Origin: Methylibium sp035476815
GTDB taxonomy: Bacteria; Pseudomonadota; Gammaproteobacteria; Burkholderiales; Burkholderiaceae_C
Assembly: GCA_035476815.1 (NCBI GenBank)
Contig: DATILD010000046.1
Span: 1-64,000 of the forward strand
Length of the DNA: 64,000 nt
Direction of reading: 5' to 3'
The notes below the pieces were generated by a model, which saw only the letters and a list, made by a program, of their open reading frames with translations, had not been told where the DNA came from and did not search any database. Below are positions 58,168 to 64,000 of the stretch, one piece after another; position 1 is the first letter of the stretch; every line of letters starts with the position of its first letter. The position numbers and the translations under genes were made by a program.

Positions 58168-58988
58168 ACGGCCACGGGCGCCTTGATCGCCGGATGCGGG
58201 TCGTAGCCGACGATCTCGAAGTCCTCGTAGGCGTAGTCGAAGATCGACGCCGGCCGGCGCTGGATCACGAGCTTCGGCAGCGGCCGCGGCTCGCGTTCGA
58301 GCTGCAGCGCGACCTGCTCGGCATGGTTGCTGTAGAGGTGGCAGTCGCCGCCGGTCCAGACGAAGTCGCCGACGTCCAAATCGCACTGCTGCGCCAGCAT
58401 GTGGGTCAGCAGCGCGTAGCTGGCGATGTTGAAGGGCACGCCGAGGAAGATGTCGGCACTGCGCTGGTAGAGCTGGCAGCTGAGGCGGCCCGGAGCCGAA
58501 GGCGAGTCACCGGGCGCGACGTAGAACTGGAAGAAGGCATGGCAGGGCATCAGAGCCATCTTGTGCAGCTCGGCCACGTTCCACGCGCTGACGATGATGC
58601 GGCGCGAGTCGGGGTTGGTCCTGAGCTGCTTCACGACCTCGGCGATCTGGTCGACGTGGCCGCCGTCCGGCGTCGGCCAGCTGCGCCATTGCACGCCATA
58701 GACCGGTCCCAGGTCCCCGTCGGGCTTGGCCCATTCGTCCCAGATCGACACGCCGCGCTCCTGCAGCCAGCGCGCGTTGCCGTCGCCGCGCAGGAACCAC
58801 AGCAGCTCGAGCGCGATGCTCTTGAAATGGACCTTCTTGGTGGTGATCAGCGGGAAGCCGGCGCGCAGGTCGAAGCGCATCTGGTGCCCGAAGACGCTCT
58901 GGGTGCCGGTGCCGGTGCGGTCGGCCTTGAAGACGCCGTGTGCCTGCACATGGCGCATCAGGTCTTCGTACGGGGAAGGGAGGGACAT
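58164..58988 (-). CDS. thyA: Thymidylate synthase
   Basis: A 274-residue enzyme that methylates dUMP to dTMP with methylenetetrahydrofolate. The catalytic Cys149 lies in ALMPCHAFFQFYV. The dUMP-binding RR pair (NPDSRRIIVSAWN), the RSADIFLGVPFNIASYALLTHM stretch and the HLYSNHAEQV motif are present. The insert GDSPSAPGRLSCQLYQR is at a variable surface loop. The ATG at 58988 fits the family; no Shine-Dalgarno sequence is obvious. It is coupled to folA. Confidence 0.97.
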   Translation of the reverse strand: MSLPSPYEDLMRHVQAHGVFKADRTGTGTQSVFGHQMRFDLRAGFPLITTKKVHFKSIALELLWFLRGDGNARWLQERGVSIWDEWAKPDGDLGPVYGVQWRSWPTPDGGHVDQIAEVVKQLRTNPDSRRIIVSAWNVAELHKMALMPCHAFFQFYVAPGDSPSAPGRLSCQLYQRSADIFLGVPFNIASYALLTHMLAQQCDLDVGDFVWTGGDCHLYSNHAEQVALQLEREPRPLPKLVIQRRPASIFDYAYEDFEIVGYDPHPAIKAPVAV

Positions 58989-59026
58989 GCGGGAGCGGGA
59001 AGGACGGCGGGCGGCCGGCAAGAAGT

Positions 59027-59057
59027 TCGGGCGCGTGCCTTGCGGCAACGCGCCCGA
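59027..59057 (-). terminator. Hairpin terminator candidate between ompA-like and thyA genes
   Basis: TCGGGCGCG (59027-59035) and CGCGCCCGA (59049-59057) form a 9-bp stem that continues inward through TGCC/GGCA with one bulge. On the minus strand it begins 48 bp after the OmpA-like gene and is followed by ACTTCTT, a weak T tract. Confidence 0.5.
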
Positions 59058-59105
59058 TTTTAGGTGGCCGGCCGGTATCGCCCCGGCCACGGATGTATCA
59101 GGAGA

Positions 59106-59771
59106 TCAGGACTTGGCCTGCGCCTCCGGCTCGCGCAGGAAGATCTCGACCCGGCGGTTGGCCGCGCGCCCGGTCGTGGAGGTGTTGTCCGCCACCGGCG
59201 CCCGCGAACCCATGCCCGAGGTCGCGACGCGGCCCGCCTGGACGCCGCGGCCGGCGAGGTAGTCGCGCACGCTGTTGGCACGGTTGACCGACAGCGGCTC
59301 GTTGACGGCATCGGAGCCGGTGCTGTCGGTGTGGCCGACCACCGTGACCAGCCAGCCCTGCTCGCTGGCCAGGCCGTTGGAGAAGCTGTCGAGCACGGTG
59401 CGCAGCTGCGGCTGCACGCTCGCGCTGCCGACCGCGAAGCCGCTGTCCGAGGGGATGTTGAGCTTCAACTGGTTGTCGGCGGTGCGCACGACGTCGATGC
59501 CGGTGCCCTTGGTCGCCTGCTCCATCGCGAGGCGCTTTTCTTCCATCTTCTTGGACCAGACGTTGCCGGCGATCGCGCCGCCGACGCCGCCGATCGCGGC
59601 GCCAGTGACGGCGCCCTTCTTGCCGCCGATCAGGCCGCCGAGCACGGCGCCGCCGACCGCGCCGATGCCGGCGCCCTTGGCGGTGTCCTTCTCGCGCTGG
59701 CTCATGTTCTCGCAGCCGGCCAGCAGCACGGCGGCGGCGGTCAGGGCGATGGCGGTATGTCGAAGCTTCAT
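59106..59771 (-). CDS. OmpA-family peptidoglycan-binding lipoprotein
   Basis: A 221-residue outer-membrane lipoprotein. The lipobox is LLAGC (Cys20). Next comes a glycine-zipper region (about 32-70, GAGIGAVGGAVLGGLIGG and following) that may insert in the membrane. The C-terminal OmpA domain (about 105-215) contains the peptidoglycan-binding VGHTDSTGSDAVNEPLS and GMGSRAPVADN with NRRVEIFL at the end. This is the YiaD-like architecture, with a role in envelope integrity. AAGGGG lies upstream of the ATG. Confidence 0.93.
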   Translation of the reverse strand: MKLRHTAIALTAAAVLLAGCENMSQREKDTAKGAGIGAVGGAVLGGLIGGKKGAVTGAAIGGVGGAIAGNVWSKKMEEKRLAMEQATKGTGIDVVRTADNQLKLNIPSDSGFAVGSASVQPQLRTVLDSFSNGLASEQGWLVTVVGHTDSTGSDAVNEPLSVNRANSVRDYLAGRGVQAGRVATSGMGSRAPVADNTSTTGRAANRRVEIFLREPEAQAKS

Positions 59772-59882
59772 GTGGTTCCCCTTGTTGGTAGATGGCGGGT
59801 TCGACCCGGTGCGAAAAGCATACTGCGGCGCGGCACCGGCGGCAGCCGGGGTCGCACCGACGACACCCTGTTTCAGATTCCT

Positions 59883-61706
59883 CTAGTCCTCGAACTGCCG
59901 CGCCGCCAGCCGCGCGTAGAGCCCGCCGGCGGCGAGCAGCTCGGCATGGCGGCCGGTCTCGACCACCTTGCCGTGGTCGAGCACGACGATGCGGTCCGCA
60001 CTCTGAACGGTCGAGAGCCGGTGCGCGATGACGAGCGTCGTGCGGTTGCGCATCGCCGAGGCCAGCGCGGCCTGCACCAGCCGCTCGCTCTCGGCGTCGA
60101 GCGCGCTGGTGGCCTCGTCGAGCAGCAGCAGCGGCGCGTCCTTCAGGATCGCGCGCGCGATCGCGATGCGCTGGCGCTGGCCGCCCGACAGCCGCACGCC
60201 GCGCTCGCCGAGGAAGCTGTCGTAGCCCTCGGGCAGCGCACGGATGAAACCGTCGGCCTGTGCGGCCTGGGCCGCCGCCACGACGTCCTCGTCGCTCGCG
60301 TCGGGGCGGCTGTAGCGGATGTTCTCGCGCGCGCTGGTCGAGAAGATCACGCTGTCCTGCGGCACCAGTGCGATGCGGCCACGCAGCGCGTGCAGGTCGA
60401 GCGCGGCGATCGGCACGCCGTCGATCTCGATGCGGCCGGCCTGCGCGTCGTAGTAGCGCAGCAGCAACTGGAACAGCGTGCTCTTGCCAGCGCCGCTCGG
60501 GCCGACCAGCGCGACCGTCTGGCCCGCCGCCACGTCGAGGCCGACGCCGTCGAGCGCCGGCGTCAGCGGCCGCGAGGGGTAGCGGAACACGACCTCCTGC
60601 AGCCTCACGGTCGAGCCGCCCGGCGCCGCCGGCAGCGCGCGCGGCACGGCCGGGCTCTCGATCGGCGAGCGCGTCGCCAGCAGCTCCATCAGCCGCTCGC
60701 TGGCGCCGGCGGCGCGCAGCAGGTCGCCCCAGACCTCGGCCAGCACCGCCACCGAGCTGACCAGCAGGATCACGTAGACGACGGTCTGGCCCAGGTGGCC
60801 GGCCGTGATGTCGCCGCGCAGCACCGCCTGCGTGCCCTGGTAGAGGCCCCACAGCAGCGCGCCGAAGGTCGCGGTGATGATGAAGGCGACGAGCCCCGAG
60901 CGCATGCGCGTGCGCCGCTCGGCGGTGGCGAAGGCGCGCTCGGTGGCGGCGTCGAAGCGCGCCGCCTCGCGGGCCTCCTGCGCATAGCTCTGCACCACCG
61001 GCACCGCGTTCAGCACCTCGGCGGCGATCGCGCTCGAATCGGCCACCCGGTCCTGGCTGGCGCGCGAGAGCTTGCGCACCTTGCGGCCGAAGCCGACCGC
61101 CGGCAGCACGATCAGCACCAGGATGCCGAGCACCTGCGCCATCACCACCGGGTTGGTGACGACCAGCATCACCAACGCGCCCAGGCCCATCACGGTGTTG
61201 CGCAGGCCCATGCTCAGGCTGGAGCCGACGACGGTCTGCACCAGCGTCGTGTCGGTGGTCAGGCGCGACAGCACCTCGCCGGTCCGCGTGGTCTCGAAGA
61301 ACTCGGGGCTCTGCTGCACCACATGGCGGTAGACCGCGTTGCGCAGGTCGGCGGTGACGCGCTCGCCCAGCCAGGTGACCATGTAGAAGCGCAGCGCCGA
61401 GAACAGCCCGAGCGCCGCGCCGACGCCGAACAGCGCGAGGAAATGGCCGCGCAGCGCGAGCACGCGCTCGCCGGGGTCGGCGGCGACCAGACCCTGGTCG
61501 ATCAGGCCCTTGAGCGCGACCGGCAGCACCAGCGTGCTCAACGCCGCCAGCACCAGGAACAGCCCGGCCAGCGCGATGCGGCCGCGGTAGGGCCTCAGGA
61601 AGGGCAGCAGCTCGCTCAGCGGTCGCACCGACCGGGCCGGGGGCGGCGGGCTGGCGCGCGAGGCGGTTGGCGCAGTAGCGGAGGCAAGCGGGGGCGTGGC
61701 GGACAT
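59883..61706 (-). CDS. ABC exporter, fused transmembrane and ATPase domains (MsbA/ABCB-like)
   Basis: A 607-residue half-transporter. The first 330 residues carry six transmembrane helices of the type I exporter fold (for example RIALAGLFLVLAALSTLVLP and the FFETTRTGEVLSRLTTDTTLVQ coupling region). The ATPase domain (about 370-607) has Walker A GPSGAGKST, Q loop VPQDSVIFSTSARENI, signature VRLSGGQRQRIAIARAIL, Walker B LLLLDEATSALD and H loop IAHRLSTV. The N-terminus is a Pro/Ala-rich extension. Lipid, peptide or drug export is possible; the substrate is not evident. Confidence 0.92.
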   Translation of the reverse strand: MSATPPLASATAPTASRASPPPPARSVRPLSELLPFLRPYRGRIALAGLFLVLAALSTLVLPVALKGLIDQGLVAADPGERVLALRGHFLALFGVGAALGLFSALRFYMVTWLGERVTADLRNAVYRHVVQQSPEFFETTRTGEVLSRLTTDTTLVQTVVGSSLSMGLRNTVMGLGALVMLVVTNPVVMAQVLGILVLIVLPAVGFGRKVRKLSRASQDRVADSSAIAAEVLNAVPVVQSYAQEAREAARFDAATERAFATAERRTRMRSGLVAFIITATFGALLWGLYQGTQAVLRGDITAGHLGQTVVYVILLVSSVAVLAEVWGDLLRAAGASERLMELLATRSPIESPAVPRALPAAPGGSTVRLQEVVFRYPSRPLTPALDGVGLDVAAGQTVALVGPSGAGKSTLFQLLLRYYDAQAGRIEIDGVPIAALDLHALRGRIALVPQDSVIFSTSARENIRYSRPDASDEDVVAAAQAAQADGFIRALPEGYDSFLGERGVRLSGGQRQRIAIARAILKDAPLLLLDEATSALDAESERLVQAALASAMRNRTTLVIAHRLSTVQSADRIVVLDHGKVVETGRHAELLAAGGLYARLAARQFED

Positions 61707-61742
61707 GCGCGCAGTGTAGGGAGGGGCCGATGACGGCCGGAC

Positions 61743-62825
61743 TCAGAGCCGCAAAGCGCCGGCGTAGCCCGTCATCTCCAGGTAGCCGCGGCCGAGCGCG
61801 GCATGGCCGTCGACGGCATGCAGTTCGCTCAGCCCTTCCCAGTAGACCGTGCCGGTCGAGCGCCGGCTGTCGAGCTCCTGGGCGTCGAGCCGCGCGCGCA
61901 CCTCGTAGGCACCGACGGGGGTGTCGACGCGCCACTGCACCGGGTAGCGCGCCGCGGTCGCCGGGCTCGTCCAGTGGCGCAGTGGCGTGAAGCGGACCTC
62001 GTCGGGTCCGAAGGCGCGCACCGTGCCGCCGCGCGGCCGGTGGCTGCCGCCGGCCCACAGCGCGCTGCCGTCGCGCCGGCGCAGCCGGAAGGCGGTCAGT
62101 GCGCCGCCGTCGGCGAGGTTCATGCCGATCCAGTCCCAGCCGACCGCGTCGGGGGGCAGCAGCGTGTCGCTCCACTCGTGGTCCAGCCAGGCGCGGCCGT
62201 GCACCGTGAGCGCCTGGCCGTCGAGGCGCAGCCGGCCCGTGACGGCGAGCTGCGGCTCGCTGAGGTAGCGGCTCGCCTGCGCCGGCTCCGGCCCCTTGCG
62301 CGACCAGCCGGCCTCGCCCTGCAGCAGCACCGGCTGGGTGGCGTCGAAGCGCAGGTCGAGGCCGAAGCCCGGTCCATCCGCATCGATCCGCGCCAGGTAG
62401 TGATGGCCGCCGACCGGCCCTTCGCGCGCGAGCCGCCAGCCGCGCAGGCGCAGATCGGTGTCCGCCGTCGCGGCCTCGGCGAGGCCGAAGCCGGCGCGGG
62501 CGATGCGTTCGTCGTGGCGCAGCCGGCCGCGCCGCAGGTCGGTGACGGCGGCGTGGGCGAACAGCAGTTGCTTGGCGGCGAAGCGGCTTGGGTGATCGGC
62601 CGCGACGTTGGTGCGGGAGCGGAAGAAGGTGAGCTGGAAGCCGTAGGGCAGCCCGCCGTCGGGCGCGGCCAGCCAGCCGGTCACATACCACCACTCGATG
62701 CGCTGCTCCGGGTGCGCGCCGAAGTCGCGCGGCAGCGCGATCGCCTTGGCCGAGGCGTCGGCCCGCGCGCCGCCCGCCCACGCCGCCGCCAGGGCCAGCA
62801 GCCAGGCGCGCCGGGCCGGGTTCAC
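61743..62825 (-). CDS. Lipocalin-like (AttH/CrtC family) secreted protein
   Basis: A 360-residue protein with a signal peptide (about 1-26, ending GGARA). It has the conserved HPEQRIEWWYVTGWL near its start and AWLDHEWSDTLLPPDAVGWDWIGMNLADG in the middle, the hallmarks of the AttH/hydroxyneurosporene-synthase-like family. That family is a pair of lipocalin-like barrels. It is not a carotenoid enzyme by context, since no carotenoid gene is near. It is translated from a GTG that overlaps the stop of the upstream permease gene (GTGA, 62825-62822), as in attFGH-type operons. Confidence 0.88.
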   Translation of the reverse strand: MNPARRAWLLALAAAWAGGARADASAKAIALPRDFGAHPEQRIEWWYVTGWLAAPDGGLPYGFQLTFFRSRTNVAADHPSRFAAKQLLFAHAAVTDLRRGRLRHDERIARAGFGLAEAATADTDLRLRGWRLAREGPVGGHHYLARIDADGPGFGLDLRFDATQPVLLQGEAGWSRKGPEPAQASRYLSEPQLAVTGRLRLDGQALTVHGRAWLDHEWSDTLLPPDAVGWDWIGMNLADGGALTAFRLRRRDGSALWAGGSHRPRGGTVRAFGPDEVRFTPLRHWTSPATAARYPVQWRVDTPVGAYEVRARLDAQELDSRRSTGTVYWEGLSELHAVDGHAALGRGYLEMTGYAGALRL

Positions 62826-64000
62826 CAGTCCTCCTTCACCGCCAGCACCGCGGAGCGCGCCACCGACCGCCGCGCCGCCACCGCGGCGGTCAGCGTGCCG
62901 GCGACGAGCACGGCCGCGGCGAGCGCGGCCAGGCGTCCCCAGGGCAGCAGCAGCTCCATCGTCCAGTGGAAGCTCTGCGGGTTGACCACATGCACCAGCA
63001 CCACGCTGACCGCCACGCCGAGCGCCAGGCCGAGCAGCGTGCCGGCCGCCGTCCACGCCAGCCCCTCGCCGGCCACCACCGCCAGCACCTGGGTGCGCGT
63101 GAAGCCGAGGTGGACGAGCACACCGAACTCCTTGCGCCGCGCCAGCACCTGGGCCGAGAAGCTGGCCGCGATGCCGACAAGGCCGATGACGATCGCCACC
63201 GCCTGCAGCCACCAGGTCACCGCGAAGCTGCGGTCGAAGATGCGCAGCGACAGCGCGCGGATCTCGCTCGCGGAGGCGAACTCCAGCAGCGCCGGCTCGG
63301 GCGCGAGCGCGCGCAGGCGCTGCTGCACCGCGGCCGCGTCGGCGCCCGGGGCGAGCGTGAGCGCGAGGTCGTTGAGCCGCTCGTCGCCGGTCAGCGCGCG
63401 GTAGTCGGGCGCGGCCATGACGAGCGCGCCGTGCTGGCGGGCGTAGTCGCGCCAGAGGCCGGCCACGAACACCTCGACGCGGCGGCTGCCGCCTTCGGGC
63501 AGGGGCAGCGTCAGCGCCAGCGAGCGCCCCGCGGCGGCGCCGTGGAGCAGGGCCAGCGCCTCGCTGGCATAGACCACGGTCGCGCCGGCCGGCGCCGGCT
63601 GCAGTTCACCGAGCAGCGGCAGGCTGCGCGCCGGGTCGGCCAGCGGGCGGGCGATCAGCGTCGGCGCCGGCTGGCCGGGCGCCAGCCCGTCGAGCGCGAC
63701 CGGCAGCGCGCGCAGTCCTTCGACACGCGCGACGCCGGGCAGCGCCGCGGCCGCCGCCGCCAGCTCGGGCGGCAGCCAAGCCGCCTCGGCGGCCGCGCCG
63801 CCCGCGGTGCGCACATACAGGTCCGCCGGCAGCACCACGTCGAGCCAGTCGGAGACGGCGGCGCGGAAGCTCGTCACCATCACCGTCAGCGCGACCGCCA
63901 GGCTCAGGCTCGCGACCACGCCGGCCACCGCCACGGTGGCGGTCGAGCGCAGCCGGCGCGCGCGCTCGCTGGCCAGCAGCCACAGCGGATCGCGCGCCGG
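62822..64000 (-). CDS. FtsX-like (MacB-type) ABC transporter permease, C-terminal part
   Basis: The window ends inside this gene; 392 residues of its C-terminal side are visible. The sequence begins with a segment PLWLLASERARRLRST typical of the junction before the second FtsX domain. It then has a transmembrane helix (VAGVVASLSLAVALTVMV), a large periplasmic domain (about 50-260) and three C-terminal helices (AVAIVIGLVGIAASFSAQVLARRKEFGVL, then two more). Such permeases export lipoproteins or peptides with a separate ATPase, presumably encoded upstream. It is coupled to the AttH-like gene. Confidence 0.88.
   Translation of the reverse strand, partial: PARDPLWLLASERARRLRSTATVAVAGVVASLSLAVALTVMVTSFRAAVSDWLDVVLPADLYVRTAGGAAAEAAWLPPELAAAAAALPGVARVEGLRALPVALDGLAPGQPAPTLIARPLADPARSLPLLGELQPAPAGATVVYASEALALLHGAAAGRSLALTLPLPEGGSRRVEVFVAGLWRDYARQHGALVMAAPDYRALTGDERLNDLALTLAPGADAAAVQQRLRALAPEPALLEFASASEIRALSLRIFDRSFAVTWWLQAVAIVIGLVGIAASFSAQVLARRKEFGVLVHLGFTRTQVLAVVAGEGLAWTAAGTLLGLALGVAVSVVLVHVVNPQSFHWTMELLLPWGRLAALAAAVLVAGTLTAAVAARRSVARSAVLAVKEDW

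Noticed and set aside
59098..62781. Over 1200-codon minus-strand frame crossing the OmpA, ABC exporter and lipocalin genes
   Set aside because: It runs through three genes and their boundaries in a different frame and has no recognisable domain; it is a GC-bias artefact.
61743..62825. Carotenoid 1,2-hydratase (CrtC) function
   Set aside because: The homology is to the wider AttH/CrtC fold, but there are no carotenoid genes nearby and the gene is coupled to an ABC permease.

Overview
The window is a GC-rich, gene-dense chromosomal segment of a betaproteobacterium. The gene set and order point to Burkholderiales, most likely the Rubrivivax/Leptothrix/Ideonella side of the order. This rests on the linked block ilvB-ilvH-ilvC-psd-pssA-leuA, the glnA-DUF4124-ntrB-ntrC cluster, a sigma factor followed by DUF3619 and DUF3106 genes, and codon use dominated by G or C in third positions. 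I saw no rRNA, tRNA, CRISPR array, insertion sequence, prophage or plasmid function. Almost everything is core chromosome, and no gene-free stretch exceeds 300 bp.

Layout. 1-4.2 kb: the end of lpdA, a hydratase of the MhpD type, and two pyrophosphatases head to head (membrane pump hppA, soluble ppa). 4.3-8.9 kb: an M16 protease and an Lrp regulator divergent from ornithine aminotransferase. 8.9-12.2 kb: a GNAT-fold protein whose start codon overlaps that of nadE, followed by the PII gene glnB. 12.2-15.4 kb (minus strand): a six-gene run, ECF-like sigma factor, DUF3619, DUF3106, RDD membrane protein, dgkA and a LOG-type hydrolase, mostly joined by overlapping stop/start codons. 15.6-23.3 kb: branched-chain amino acid and phosphatidylethanolamine synthesis (ilvB, ilvH, ilvC, psd, pssA, leuA), with a clear transcription attenuator in front of leuA. 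23.3-29.6 kb: a PBP7-type endopeptidase, an IclR regulator, a TIGR03790-type secreted protein, a VOC protein, and a redox trio (rubrerythrin, Fe-S oxidoreductase, DUF3501). 29.6-34.6 kb: a SEC-C protein, yaaA, a prolyl-hydroxylase-like dioxygenase, an unknown protein, an RhlE-type helicase and a Crp/Fnr regulator. 34.6-37.2 kb: a compact sulfur-oxidation-like module (fused SoxYZ carrier, SoxC-like molybdoprotein, SoxD-like lipoprotein cytochrome). 37.4-44 kb: ettA, a large metzincin lipoprotein, and a papain-like protease fused to an alpha/beta-hydrolase. 44-48.9 kb: a LytS/LytTR two-component pair, a 71-residue membrane peptide, a ROK sugar kinase, an EI24 protein and a CinA-like protein. 49-53.9 kb: nitrogen control (glnA, DUF4124, ntrB, ntrC) with a recognisable NtrC/sigma-54 promoter. 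53.9-64 kb (minus strand): an S9 peptidase, xthA, a FliA-type sigma factor, folA, thyA, an OmpA lipoprotein, an ABC exporter, an AttH-like lipocalin and an FtsX-type permease that runs off the window.

How the genes work together. Nitrogen status links two distant parts of the window: GlnB at 12 kb senses glutamine and 2-oxoglutarate and controls NtrB/NtrC at 51-54 kb, which should drive glnA. GlnB also sits directly behind a glutamine-dependent NAD synthetase. The ilv/leu genes make valine, isoleucine and leucine, with leuA carrying its own leucine-sensing leader. psd and pssA, in the middle of that block, complete phosphatidylethanolamine synthesis. The most unusual items are the leuA attenuator with a possibly leaderless leader peptide, the reduced Sox-like module without SoxAX or SoxB, the protease-hydrolase fusion, and the sigma-factor operon with coupled unknown genes.
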